64,000 bases of DNA, taken from contig NZ_JAUCBZ010000015.1 of the NCBI RefSeq assembly GCF_034676545.1, positions 124,001 through 188,000 on the forward strand, in the 5' to 3' direction. This DNA comes from Pararhodobacter sp. Lineage in GTDB: Bacteria > Pseudomonadota > Alphaproteobacteria > Rhodobacterales > Rhodobacteraceae. The notes under the pieces are model-generated. The model had not been told where the DNA came from, did not search any database, and was given only the letters and a program-made list of their open reading frames with translations. Below are positions 15,974 to 24,877 of the stretch, in pieces. Every line of letters starts with the position of its first letter. The first letter of the stretch is position 1. The translations under genes were made by a program, and so were the position numbers.

Positions 15974-17230
15974 TCAGGCGGTGATCAGAATGGCGCGAAA
16001 GTCGTTCACATTGGTCAGGGTTGGCCCGGTGATGATCTGGCCGTCGATTTGCGCAAAGAACCGATGCGCGTCGTTGATCGCCAGGGCCTGCGCCGGATCA
16101 ATCCCTTTGGCGCGCGCCTGGGCCAGGGTTTCGGGGGAGATCACCGCGCCCGCCACCTCGGCCGCGCCGTCGACGCCGTCGGTATCGCAGGCCAGCGCAT
16201 GAATGCCGGGCGCGCCGTTCAGGGCCAGGGCCAAGGCCAGGCAGTATTCGGCATTCGGCCCGCCAATCCCATTGCCGCGCCGCGTCACGGTGACTTCGCC
16301 GCCGGACAACAAGACAATCGGTGGATCGCCGGGCTTCATTGCCGCGCGGGCCGTCAGGGCGCGTTCCGCGTGGGACTTGGCCAGATCACGCGCTTCGCCC
16401 TCCAGCGCATCGCCGAGGATTTGCGGTGTGACGCCCGCCTCTTGCGCCAGCAGAGCCGCCGCATCGAGCGATTGCGAGGGTGCCGCGATGATCCGGTTTT
16501 CAACCCGGGACAGGCGCGGATCACCGGGCGCGATAACGCCGGTCGGGCGCTGCAAGGCGGCGGGAACACGGGCGGGCACGTCGATTTTCCAACGCTCCAG
16601 CACCGCACGCGCGTCGGCCACGGTCGCCGCGTCGCCCACTGTCGGGCCAGAGCCGATATCGGCCGGATCATCGCCCGGCACGTCAGAAATCATCAACGTC
16701 AGTATCCGCGCGGGATAGGCCGCCGCCGCCAGTTGCCCTCCCTTGACCCGGCTCAGGTGTTTGCGCACTGCGTTCATGCGGTCGATCGGCGCGCCCGAGG
16801 CCAGAAGCGCCGCGTTCACCGCTTGTTTTTCGGCCAGGGTCACGCCCTCGACCGGCGCGACCAACAAGGCCGACGCCCCGCCTGAGATCAGCGCGAGGAC
16901 AAAATCGCGCTCGGACAATCCGTTCAACAAGGCCAGCATCCGCGCGGTGGCGGCAAAGCCCGCGGCGTCGGGCACCGGATGCGCCGCTTCGACGATCTCG
17001 ATTCCCTGGCACGGGCGCGCATAGCCATAACGCGTGATCACCAGCCCCTCGCAAGGGCCCCAGACCTGCTCGACGGCTTCGGCCATCCGCGCGCTGGCCT
17101 TGCCCGCGCCGATCACCACCACCCGACCCGACGGTTTTGGCGGCAGGTGCTGCGCCAGCGCGCGCATCGGGTCCGCAACCGCAACCGCGCGATCAAACAG
17201 CGACCGCAGGAAATTGGGGGCGTCGGTCAT
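15974..17230 (-). CDS. Glycerate 2-kinase / MOFRL family protein
   Basis: A 418-residue protein of the DUF4147-MOFRL family, in older annotation called hydroxypyruvate reductase (TtuD), now generally glycerate 2-kinase. It phosphorylates D-glycerate to 2-phosphoglycerate with ATP. Seen are VVVIGAGKASARMAEA, AAHPVPD, LISGGASALLVAP, a central NAVRKHLSRVKGGQLA, SDVPGDDPADIGSGP, and the C-terminal MOFRL part LLSGGEVTVTRRGNGIGGPNAEYCLA and CDTDGVDG. The start at 17230 has a GAGGGA ribosome site; longer upstream starts are less likely. It is transcribed convergently with the curli genes and divergently from the benzoate ligase. Confidence 0.9.
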   Translation of the reverse strand: MTDAPNFLRSLFDRAVAVADPMRALAQHLPPKPSGRVVVIGAGKASARMAEAVEQVWGPCEGLVITRYGYARPCQGIEIVEAAHPVPDAAGFAATARMLALLNGLSERDFVLALISGGASALLVAPVEGVTLAEKQAVNAALLASGAPIDRMNAVRKHLSRVKGGQLAAAAYPARILTLMISDVPGDDPADIGSGPTVGDAATVADARAVLERWKIDVPARVPAALQRPTGVIAPGDPRLSRVENRIIAAPSQSLDAAALLAQEAGVTPQILGDALEGEARDLAKSHAERALTARAAMKPGDPPIVLLSGGEVTVTRRGNGIGGPNAEYCLALALALNGAPGIHALACDTDGVDGAAEVAGAVISPETLAQARAKGIDPAQALAINDAHRFFAQIDGQIITGPTLTNVNDFRAILITA

Positions 17231-17327
17231 GGTGATCCCTCGGGCAAGCTGACATGGGGTCGAGCGGCGCAATCATGGGCGTGCCCCTGTGTATCGACAA
17301 CCCCAAAGCGAAGCGGTCTTCGCATCA

Positions 17328-17392
17328 TGCATAAAATTGCATCAAGCGAAGTAATTTCTTGCGCCGACACCGATTTGTTGCATTATATAGCA
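17328..17392. promoter_or_regulatory. Candidate BoxR operators in front of the benzoate-CoA ligase
   Basis: TGCATAAAATTGCA (17328-17341) has the form TGCA-N6-TGCA. A second, degenerate copy TGCATTATATAGCA lies at 17379-17392. The same N6 spacing recurs before boxC. TGCA-containing repeats are known operators of the related regulator BzdR/BoxR, so these are proposed as sites where BoxR represses the ligase gene until benzoyl-CoA is present. Confidence 0.65.
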
Positions 17393-17462
17393 CATGCGGA
17401 TGCAGCCTCGCTGCAAACGGCCGGGGGAGAGCGGCCGGAACCGCAACGGGAGGGAGACCGGG

Positions 17463-18992
17463 ATGAACCAAAACGCAGCACTGTATTTCGTGGACCGCCA
17501 CATTGCCGAAGGACGTGGGGCCAAAACCGCGTTTCGCGAGGCCGACGGCGACAAACGCAGTCTGACCTATGCGGAACTGGCCGAACAAAGCGCGCGATTC
17601 GCGGGGGCGCTGTATCGGCACGGTGTGCGCCGCGAGGAACGCATCGCGCTGATCGTGCGCGATCAGCTGGAGTTTCCGGTGGCCTTTTGGGGCGCGATCA
17701 AAGCGGGCGCAATTCCGGTGCCTCTGAACACGCTGCTTTCCGCGTCGGTTTACGAATCGATCCTGAATGACAGCCGCGCCACGATTCTGGTCGTCTCGTC
17801 GCAGCTTTGGGACACGGTGAAACCGGCGATCGAAGGCAACCGGTTCCTGCGCAGGGTTGTGGTGATCGGCGACTCCCCCGAAGGCACCGACAGCTTTGAC
17901 GATTACATGCGGGGTGCCGACGCCGTGGAAACCGTCGATGCACAAGACGATGAACTGGCGTTCTGGCTGTATTCCTCGGGCTCGACCGGGGTGCCCAAGG
18001 GCGTGCGCCATATTCATTCCAGCCTCAAATCCACCGCGGATACCTTCGGCGCACAGGTCATGGGAATCTGCCCGGAGGATACCATCTATTCCGTGGCCAA
18101 GATGTTCTTTGCCTATGGGTTGGGCAACGCCATGTCCTTTCCGATGGCGGTCGGGGCGACAACGGTGCTGTTTGGCGGGCGACCGACGCCAGACGCGGTG
18201 TTGCAGATCATGGCGCAGGAAAAACCGACGATCTTTTGTGGGGTGCCGACCCTCTATGCCGCGCTTGTGGCCGAGCAAGAGAAAAAGGCCACCAAGCCCG
18301 AGCATTGCATCCGGCTTTGTGCGTCGGCGGGCGAGGCCCTGCCGCGTGACATCGGCCTGCGGTGGGAGGCCCTGTGGGGTGCGGAAATCGTCGATGGGGT
18401 TGGCTCTACGGAAATGCTGCACATCTTCCTGTCCAACCGCCCCGGCGATATTCAATATGGCACATCGGGCGTCGCGGTGCCGGGCTATGAGGTGCGCCTT
18501 GTGGACGAGCACGACGAAGATGTCGCCCCGGACGAGGTGGGCGAATTGCTGGTGCGCGGGCCGTCCAGCGCCGATGGATACTGGAACCGCCGTGACAAAT
18601 CACTCTCGACGTTCCAGGGCCATTGGACACGGACCGGCGACAAGTATGAGCGCACCAAGGACGGGCGCTATGTCTATTGCGGGCGCACGGATGACATGTT
18701 CAAGGTCTCGGGCATCTGGGTCTCACCATTCGAGGTGGAGCAAGCCTTGATCGCTTTTCCCGGCATTCTGGAGGCCGCCGTTGTCGCCCGCGCCGATGAT
18801 CAGGACCTCATCAAACCCGCCGCCTTCGTTGTGCTGAAAGAGGGCGCAAGCGTTGATACCGAGGCCCTGAAGGAGCACATCAAGTCCAAGATCGGCATGT
18901 GGAAATACCCGCGCTGGGTGTCAACGGTCGAGGAACTGCCGAAAACCGCGACGGGGAAAATCCAGCGCTACAAATTGCGAGATGTGAAATGA
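17463..18992 (+). CDS. Benzoate-CoA ligase
   Basis: An AMP-forming ligase of 509 residues that activates benzoate to benzoyl-CoA, the first step of the box pathway. The nucleotide-binding loop YSSGSTGVPKG is at about residues 170-180, a GVPTLYAALV segment is in the middle, and the C-terminal catalytic lysine lies in PKTATGKIQRYKLR. The overall pattern is that of benzoate-CoA ligases (for example FFAYGLGNAMSFPMAVGATTVL). The ATG at 17463 follows a GGGAGGGAG ribosome site. TGCA operators lie upstream. The stop overlaps the hydrolase start by ATGA, giving an operon with the next two genes. Confidence 0.93.
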   Translation: MNQNAALYFVDRHIAEGRGAKTAFREADGDKRSLTYAELAEQSARFAGALYRHGVRREERIALIVRDQLEFPVAFWGAIKAGAIPVPLNTLLSASVYESILNDSRATILVVSSQLWDTVKPAIEGNRFLRRVVVIGDSPEGTDSFDDYMRGADAVETVDAQDDELAFWLYSSGSTGVPKGVRHIHSSLKSTADTFGAQVMGICPEDTIYSVAKMFFAYGLGNAMSFPMAVGATTVLFGGRPTPDAVLQIMAQEKPTIFCGVPTLYAALVAEQEKKATKPEHCIRLCASAGEALPRDIGLRWEALWGAEIVDGVGSTEMLHIFLSNRPGDIQYGTSGVAVPGYEVRLVDEHDEDVAPDEVGELLVRGPSSADGYWNRRDKSLSTFQGHWTRTGDKYERTKDGRYVYCGRTDDMFKVSGIWVSPFEVEQALIAFPGILEAAVVARADDQDLIKPAAFVVLKEGASVDTEALKEHIKSKIGMWKYPRWVSTVEELPKTATGKIQRYKLRDVK

Positions 18993-19828
18993 GCCTGGAT
19001 TGGACCAAACACAGCGGCCAGATCGAGGCCGACGGCGTGCACCTGGAATGGGCGCGCTGGGGTGAGCTTGACGGCTCCAAGCCTGTCATCGTCATGCTGC
19101 ATGAGGGGTTGGGCTGCGTCGCCCTGTGGCGCGAGACGCCCGCGCAAATCGCCACGGCAACGGGTTGCCCGGTTTTTGCCTATTCCCGCGCGGGGTATGG
19201 TCAGTCCGGCCCGGCCACCCTGCCCCGGCCGATTGACTATATGACCCACGAGGCGGTCAACGTATTGCCGGTGATCCTGGACGCGATCGGGGCCGAGCAT
19301 TTCCTACTTCTGGGCCACAGCGACGGCGCGACCATTGCGGCGGAATATGCCGGGCGTGTCTCGGATGCGCGGGTTCGGGGGGTGATCCTGATGGCACCGC
19401 ATTTCTTCACCGAACCGATGGGCCTTGCCGAAATCGAAAAGGCCCGCGCGGCGTTTGACGCGGGCGATATGGCCGCGCGGATGGGGAAATATCACCGCGA
19501 CCCGGTGGCGACATTTCGCGGCTGGAATGACGCGTGGTTGAACCCGGAGTTCACAGCGTGGAACGTCGCCGATGTCATCGGCTATATTCGCGTGCCAGCG
19601 CTGGTCATTCAGGGGCTGCAAGATCAATACGGCACCCGCGCGCAGGTTGATGCCATCGCCGACGAGTCCTATGCGCCGGTTGAGGTGGAATTGCTCGACG
19701 ACTGCCGCCATTCGCCGCATTTTGATCAGCCCGAGCGCGTGGTGGCGGCGATTGCCGAATTCACCACACGCTTGCGGCGAATCGAGGCGGCCGAACCCGA
19801 GTCCGCCGCCCATCCGGCATGGAGCTAG
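18989..19828 (+). CDS. Alpha/beta hydrolase of the benzoate operon
   Basis: A 279-residue alpha/beta hydrolase with the nucleophile elbow GHSDGA (Ser at about residue 111), an oxyanion region MLHEGLGCVALW and a late His in DDCRHSPHFDQPE. Its ATG overlaps the benzoate-CoA ligase stop, so it should be co-expressed with it. Hydrolases occur in several box clusters. The substrate is unknown; cleavage of an ester precursor of benzoate or a CoA-thioester proofreading role are both possible, and neither is shown here. Confidence 0.85.
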   Translation: MSLDWTKHSGQIEADGVHLEWARWGELDGSKPVIVMLHEGLGCVALWRETPAQIATATGCPVFAYSRAGYGQSGPATLPRPIDYMTHEAVNVLPVILDAIGAEHFLLLGHSDGATIAAEYAGRVSDARVRGVILMAPHFFTEPMGLAEIEKARAAFDAGDMAARMGKYHRDPVATFRGWNDAWLNPEFTAWNVADVIGYIRVPALVIQGLQDQYGTRAQVDAIADESYAPVEVELLDDCRHSPHFDQPERVVAAIAEFTTRLRRIEAAEPESAAHPAWS

Positions 19829-20262
19829 CCGCCGGACTTGTCACCCTGACCACCGCGCCGCATGTGCCGGGCCGTACGCCGCGCCCGGATGACGCCGTGT
19901 TTGCGCCGCTCAAGGCCTCGATTCCGGCGGCGGCTTCGGTCGCGGATCTGGCATCAGGTATCGCTTTCGCCGCCGGGTTCGAGGCCTTGGAAGCCGGGTA
20001 TTACTGGGAAGCCCATGAAATATGGGAGCCGGTCTGGATGCGCCTGCCGCCCGCCAGCCGCGAGCGACATTTGCTGCAAGGCTTGATCCAATTGGCGAAC
20101 GCCGCCCTGAAGCATCGCATGGGCAAAACGATTGCTTTTCGTCGCATCCTGGGGTTGGCTGATCACGAACTTGCAGAGGCGTTTCGGGCGCATGACGGTC
20201 TGCTGATGGGGAAAGACCGGGATTATATTGCGTCTTTGCGGCAGGCCATCGCACGGCAATAG
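19819..20262 (+). CDS. DUF309 domain-containing protein
   Basis: A 147-residue protein with the DUF309 signature YYWEAHEIWEPVW followed by LLQGLIQLANAALK, a helical bundle thought to bind a ligand or metal through the conserved Glu/His pair. Function is unknown. It overlaps the preceding hydrolase by ten bases and ends immediately before a TGCA-N6-TGCA box, so it closes the benzoate-CoA ligase operon. Its coupling to the ligase may hint at a role in benzoate metabolism, but that is only positional evidence. Confidence 0.8.
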   Translation: MELAAGLVTLTTAPHVPGRTPRPDDAVFAPLKASIPAAASVADLASGIAFAAGFEALEAGYYWEAHEIWEPVWMRLPPASRERHLLQGLIQLANAALKHRMGKTIAFRRILGLADHELAEAFRAHDGLLMGKDRDYIASLRQAIARQ

Positions 20263-20380
20263 TGCAATATAATGCAATATCCACCAAGCCAGCCATCGAA
20301 TTTCAGCACTTTATGGCGCCGTACATCAAAATTAGATATTTACGCAACGCATGATTTGCACTATTGTGCAACTAGCTGCA
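20263..20380. promoter_or_regulatory. Candidate BoxR operators and promoter region of boxC
   Basis: TGCAATATAATGCA lies at 20263-20276, directly after the DUF309 stop. A second group has three TGCA tetramers at 20357, 20367 and 20377, each ten bases apart, that is, TGCA-N6-TGCA-N6-TGCA on one face of the helix. The region between is AT-rich compared with its surroundings and fits a regulated promoter for boxC-boxB-boxA. The spacing matches that before the ligase gene. Confidence 0.7.
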
Positions 20381-20411
20381 TCGTTGCTTTCCATACTCAA
20401 AGGGGTGTCCC

Positions 20412-22070
20412 GTGACCAAAAGAATCGAATTCCAGACAGACCCTTCTCGCTACAAGCACTGGCGGGTAGAGTATGACGGCGACGTCGCCAACCTGTTCAT
20501 GGACGTCAACGAGGACGCGGGCCTGTTCGACGGCTACCAGCTCAAGCTGAACTCCTATGACCTGGGCGTTGATATCGAGCTTGCGGACATCGTGCAGCGG
20601 ATGCGATTCGAGCACCCCGAGGTCAAAGTCGTGGTGATGCAGTCGGGCAAGGAAAAAGTGTTCTGCGCGGGTGCCAATATTCGCATGCTGGGCGGTGCGA
20701 GCCATGCGCACAAGGTGAATTTCTGCAAATTCACCAACGAGACCCGCAATACCTTTGAAGCCGCCGAGGCTGACAGCGGCCAGAAATACATCGCGGCCGT
20801 CAAGGGCGCATGCGCGGGCGGCGGCTATGAACTGGCGCTGGCGTGCAATCACATCATGCTGACCGACGACAGCTCCTCGGCGGTCTCGCTGCCCGAAGTG
20901 CCGTTGCTGGCGGTTCTGCCCGGCACCGGCGGCCTGACCCGCGTCACCGACAAGCGCAAGATGCGCCGCGACCTGGCGGATGTGTTCTGCTCGCTCGAAG
21001 AGGGCGTCAAAGGCAAGCGCGCGGTGCAGTGGCGCTTGGTCGACGAGGTGATCGCAAACTCGAAATTCGACGCCACGGTGGTGGAGCGCGCCAAGGAATT
21101 CGCCGCTGCGTCCAACAAAGCCACCGGCAAGGGGATCAGCCTGACGCCACTCAAGCGCACGATCAACGACGACGGGTCAATGCAGTATTCGTTGGTCGAG
21201 GTCGAGATCGACCGCAAGGCGCGCCGCGCGACGATCACCCTGTCTGGCCCTGACGGCGACGTGCCCGCCTCGCTGGATGCGCTGCACACGCAGGGCGACC
21301 AAGGCTATATGCTGCGTCTCGCACGGGAATTGGACGACGCGATCCTGCAACTGCGCCTCAATGAGATGGAGGTGGGTCTGCTGGTGTTCCGCACGCAGGG
21401 CGACCCCGAGGCGCTGCTGGCACATGAGGCGTTTCTGCTGGAGAACAAGGCAGACTGGCTGGCGAACGAGATTCTGGCCTACTGGAAGCGCCTGCTCAAG
21501 CGGATCGACGTCACCTCGCGCAGCATGATTGCGCTGGTCGAACATGGATCATGTTTTGCGGGCGTCCTGGCGGAATTGCTGTGGTCGGTGGACCGGACCT
21601 ATATGATGGAAGACGAGTTCGAAGGCGACAACCGGCCGCTGGCAACCATCACGCTGAGCGCGACGAATTTTGGCGAATTCCCGATGGGCAACGCCCTGAC
21701 CCGGCTTGAAACCCGGTTTCTGGGGGAACCAGAGGCAGTTGACGTGTTGAAGGGCAAAATCGGCGAACCGCTGGATGCCGAGGCGGCAAACGAGGCCGGG
21801 CTTGTCACCTATATCTTCGATGACATCGACTGGGAGGATGAGATTCGCATCTTCATGGAAGAGCGCGCCAGCTTCTCGCCGGATGCGATGACCGGCATGG
21901 AGGCCAATCTGCGCTTTGCCGGCCCTGAAACCATGGAAACCCGGATTTTTGGCCGCCTGACCGCGTGGCAAAACTGGATCTTCATCCGCCCCAACGCCAC
22001 CGGGCCCGATGGCGCGTTGCAGCGCTACGGCACCGGCGTGCGCGGCGAATACGACATGAACCGCGTGTAA
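20412..22070 (+). CDS. boxC: 2,3-epoxybenzoyl-CoA dihydrolase BoxC
   Basis: BoxC hydrolytically opens the ring of 2,3-epoxybenzoyl-CoA, giving 3,4-dehydroadipyl-CoA semialdehyde and formate. The 552-residue crotonase-family protein has KVFCAGANIRMLGG (about residues 80-93), the oxyanion-forming segment KGACAGGGYELALACNHI and a long second crotonase-like half, typical of BoxC. It begins with GTG at 20412 behind an AAAGGGG ribosome site, with TGCA operators upstream. It is the first gene of boxC-boxB-boxA. A long hairpin repeat follows its stop. Confidence 0.95.
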   Translation: MTKRIEFQTDPSRYKHWRVEYDGDVANLFMDVNEDAGLFDGYQLKLNSYDLGVDIELADIVQRMRFEHPEVKVVVMQSGKEKVFCAGANIRMLGGASHAHKVNFCKFTNETRNTFEAAEADSGQKYIAAVKGACAGGGYELALACNHIMLTDDSSSAVSLPEVPLLAVLPGTGGLTRVTDKRKMRRDLADVFCSLEEGVKGKRAVQWRLVDEVIANSKFDATVVERAKEFAAASNKATGKGISLTPLKRTINDDGSMQYSLVEVEIDRKARRATITLSGPDGDVPASLDALHTQGDQGYMLRLARELDDAILQLRLNEMEVGLLVFRTQGDPEALLAHEAFLLENKADWLANEILAYWKRLLKRIDVTSRSMIALVEHGSCFAGVLAELLWSVDRTYMMEDEFEGDNRPLATITLSATNFGEFPMGNALTRLETRFLGEPEAVDVLKGKIGEPLDAEAANEAGLVTYIFDDIDWEDEIRIFMEERASFSPDAMTGMEANLRFAGPETMETRIFGRLTAWQNWIFIRPNATGPDGALQRYGTGVRGEYDMNRV

Positions 22071-22088
22071 CACCAGGCACGGTGCGTG

Positions 22089-22148
22089 CAAGCACGCACC
22101 CTACACATCAACGCCCGTAGGGTGTGTGCTTGCACGCACCTTCCCTCA
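22089..22148 (+). repeat. REP-like hairpin repeat between boxC and boxB
   Basis: Bases 22089-22104 pair with 22117-22132 over 16 positions with one mismatch, around a 12-base loop. Bases 22081-22100 form another near-perfect palindrome. The segment 22117-22148 (32 bases) recurs without change at 23643-23674 between boxB and boxA. Such structures in intercistronic gaps often block 3' exonuclease decay or reduce downstream expression. Confidence 0.9.
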
Positions 22149-22159
22149 GGAGAACCACC

Positions 22160-23611
22160 ATGCTCGATCTTATCAACGTCAGCTATGACACGCAAATCCC
22201 CAACAACGTCGGCCTGTCGTCGGACAAACGAGTCCTGAAGGCGCTGGAAAAATGGCACCCCGGCTATATCAACTGGTGGTCCGACCTGATCCCACAGAAT
22301 TTCCAGCAATCGCTGGTCTATCTGCGCACCGCCGTGTCGGTTGACCCCAAGGGTTGGGCCAAGTTCGACTATGTGAAGATGCCGGAATATCGCTGGGGTA
22401 TCCTGCTGGCCCCACAGGTTGAAGATCGGCGCATCCCCTGCGGCGAGCATTACGGCGAACCTGCCTGGCAGGAAGTGCCCGGCGAATACCGCAACATGCT
22501 CAAGCGCCTGATCGTCATTCAGGGCGACACCGAGCCTGCATCGGTGGAACAGCAGCGTTTCCTCGCACTCTCCGCCCCGTCACTCTATGACATGCGCAAC
22601 CTGTTCCAGGTCAACGTCGAGGAAGGCCGCCACCTGTGGGCAATGGTCTACCTGCTGCAAAAATACTTTGGCGCGGATGGCCGCGAAGAGGCCGACGATC
22701 TGCTGCGTCGCTCGTCAGGCTCCGAGGAAGCGCCCCGCATGTTGGGCGCGTTCAACGAGGAAACGCCCGACTGGCTGTCGTTCTTCATGTTCACCTATTT
22801 CACCGACCGCGACGGCAAGATGCAGCTGGAATCACTGGCTCAATCGGGCTTTGACCCGCTGTCACGCACCTGCCGCTTCATGCTGACCGAAGAAGCGCAC
22901 CACATGTTTGTCGGCGAAACCGGCGTCGGCCGCACCATCGAGCGCACCTGTCAGGTGATGGCCGAGAACGGCCTTGATGACCCCTACGATATCGACAAGG
23001 TCCGCGCCCTGGGCGTGATCGACCTGCCGACGATCCAGAAAAAGCTGAACCTGCATTACACGTTGTCGCTGGACCTGTTCGGCCAGGAAATCTCGACCAA
23101 CGCGGCCAATGCGTTCAACTACGGCATCAAGGGCCGCTACATGGAGCATCGTCAGACCGACGACCACAAGCTGCAGAATGATACCTATCCCGTTTGGGAT
23201 TTCGTCGATGGTGCACTGGTGCGCCGCGAAGCCCCGGCTCTGACCGCGCTCAACATGCGTCTGCGCGACGATTATACGCGCGACGCGGCGGGGGGTGTTG
23301 GTCGCTGGAACAAGATCATCGAAAAGCTGGGCATCAAGTTCGAGATGATGCTGCCCCACGAGTCGTTCCACCGCCAGATCGGTGTCTTTGCAGGCAAGCC
23401 GTTCGATCCGAATGGCACGTTGTTGTCGCAAGCCGAGTATGACGCCAAAGCTCATGAGTGGCTGCCGACGCGCGCCGATGGCGACTTTATCCAGTCGCTG
23501 ATGAAACCGGTGACCGAGCCGGGCAAATACGCAAGCTGGATCAGCCCGCCCAAAGTCGGGATCGACAACAAGCCCGGCGATTATGAGTATGTAAAGCTCT
23601 ACATGGCGTAA
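22160..23611 (+). CDS. boxB: Benzoyl-CoA 2,3-epoxidase subunit BoxB
   Basis: BoxB is the di-iron oxygenase that epoxidises the ring of benzoyl-CoA, using electrons from BoxA. The 483-residue protein has the expected length and the iron-ligand helices QVNVEEGRHLWAMVYLL and RFMLTEEAHHMFVGETG with ExxH motifs. The C-terminus contains LPHESFHRQIGVFAG, typical of BoxB. The ATG at 22160 follows CAGGAGAACC. It lies between boxC and boxA with hairpin repeats on each side. Confidence 0.96.
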   Translation: MLDLINVSYDTQIPNNVGLSSDKRVLKALEKWHPGYINWWSDLIPQNFQQSLVYLRTAVSVDPKGWAKFDYVKMPEYRWGILLAPQVEDRRIPCGEHYGEPAWQEVPGEYRNMLKRLIVIQGDTEPASVEQQRFLALSAPSLYDMRNLFQVNVEEGRHLWAMVYLLQKYFGADGREEADDLLRRSSGSEEAPRMLGAFNEETPDWLSFFMFTYFTDRDGKMQLESLAQSGFDPLSRTCRFMLTEEAHHMFVGETGVGRTIERTCQVMAENGLDDPYDIDKVRALGVIDLPTIQKKLNLHYTLSLDLFGQEISTNAANAFNYGIKGRYMEHRQTDDHKLQNDTYPVWDFVDGALVRREAPALTALNMRLRDDYTRDAAGGVGRWNKIIEKLGIKFEMMLPHESFHRQIGVFAGKPFDPNGTLLSQAEYDAKAHEWLPTRADGDFIQSLMKPVTEPGKYASWISPPKVGIDNKPGDYEYVKLYMA

Positions 23612-23625
23612 GCGAAACGCAAGCT

Positions 23626-23674
23626 CACACACCCTGCGCCTTGTAGGGTGTGTGCTTGCACGCACCTTCCCTCA
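23626..23674 (+). repeat. REP-like hairpin repeat between boxB and boxA
   Basis: CACACACCCT (23626-23635) pairs with AGGGTGTGTG (23645-23654) around a nine-base loop. Bases 23643-23674 are an exact 32-base copy of 22117-22148. Together with the boxC-boxB copy this shows a mobile or amplified intergenic element rather than chance folding. Confidence 0.9.
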
Positions 23675-23692
23675 AGCCCCAATAGGCCACGC

Positions 23693-24877
23693 ATGAACAA
23701 GCCCCTCAAGCAGCACCTCATCGACCCGGAAATCTGCATCCGCTGTTACACCTGCGAGATGACCTGCCCGCTTGAGGCCATTGTCCATGACGACAACAAC
23801 GTCGTGGTCGACGCCGACAAATGCAACTTTTGCATGGATTGCATTCCGGTCTGCCCGACGGGCTCCATCGACGAATGGCGCATCGTCAACACCGCCTATT
23901 CCCTAGAGGAACAATTCAGCTGGGAAGATCTGCCGGCCCAGGAAGAAATCGCCGACAGCCCCGGTGGCATCGAGGCGCTTGATGATGCCGTGGCGGCCCT
24001 GCTGGCCGAAGCCCATAAAGGCGCGGGTGGCCGCTCCAAGGCGCCGGCATCGGCGGCAAAACCCAGCATCAACCTGTATAATCTGGGCAAACCCGCGACC
24101 GCCAAGATCCAGGGCAGCTATCGCCTGACCAAGCCCGATTCCGGGGCGGATGTGCGCCATATCATCCTCGATTTCGGCGGCCAGCCCTTTCCGGTGCTCG
24201 AGGGGCAATCCATCGGCATCACGCCGCCGGGCACGGATGCCAACGGCAAACCCCATCTGCCGCGCCTCTACTCGGTCAGCAGCCCACGCAACGGCGAGCG
24301 CCCGCATTACAACAACGTCTCCTTGACTGTGAAACGCGAAGAGGGTGGCGTGTGCTCGAACTATATCTGCGACCTGAAGCTGGGCGACGAGGTCAAGATC
24401 ACCGGCCCCTTTGGTGCGACGTTCCTGATGCCCGATGACCCCGACGCACGGTTGCTGATGATCTGCACCGGCACGGGCTCGGCCCCGTTTCGTGCCTTCA
24501 CCATGCGCCGGCAGCGCACCGTTCAGCGCGGCAAGGGTGATATGCTGATGTATTTTGGCGCGCGCACCCCCGACAGCCTGCCGTATTTCGGCCCGCTCAA
24601 TAAAGTGCCCGAACAGATCTTGAAAAAGCAACTGGTGTTCAGCCGGATGCCGGATGCGCCCAAGGAATATGTGCAAGATCGCATGATGACCGATCCTGAG
24701 CTGATCGCCGATTTCCTGGCCGATCCCAAAACCCATATCTACATCTGCGGATTGCGCGGGATGGAACAGGGCGTCGAGGAAAGCTTCAAGAGCATCGCCG
24801 AAAGCACCGGATTGCAATGGGAATCAACGCGCGATGTCATGCGGGACGAAGGTCGCTACCACGTCGAGACCTATTGA
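23693..24877 (+). CDS. boxA: Benzoyl-CoA oxygenase reductase component BoxA
   Basis: BoxA passes electrons from NADPH through FAD and two [4Fe-4S] clusters to the BoxB epoxidase. The 394-residue protein has two four-cysteine ferredoxin motifs at residues 15-25 (CIRCYTCEMTC) and 44-54 (CNFCMDCIPVC). A linker follows, then a ferredoxin-NADP reductase module with RLYSVSSPRNGE, GVCSNYICDLKLGDEV, ICTGTGSAPFRAF and a C-terminal aromatic residue (ending VETY). The ribosome site is weak. The thioesterase gene starts at the next base after its stop. Confidence 0.95.
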   Translation: MNKPLKQHLIDPEICIRCYTCEMTCPLEAIVHDDNNVVVDADKCNFCMDCIPVCPTGSIDEWRIVNTAYSLEEQFSWEDLPAQEEIADSPGGIEALDDAVAALLAEAHKGAGGRSKAPASAAKPSINLYNLGKPATAKIQGSYRLTKPDSGADVRHIILDFGGQPFPVLEGQSIGITPPGTDANGKPHLPRLYSVSSPRNGERPHYNNVSLTVKREEGGVCSNYICDLKLGDEVKITGPFGATFLMPDDPDARLLMICTGTGSAPFRAFTMRRQRTVQRGKGDMLMYFGARTPDSLPYFGPLNKVPEQILKKQLVFSRMPDAPKEYVQDRMMTDPELIADFLADPKTHIYICGLRGMEQGVEESFKSIAESTGLQWESTRDVMRDEGRYHVETY

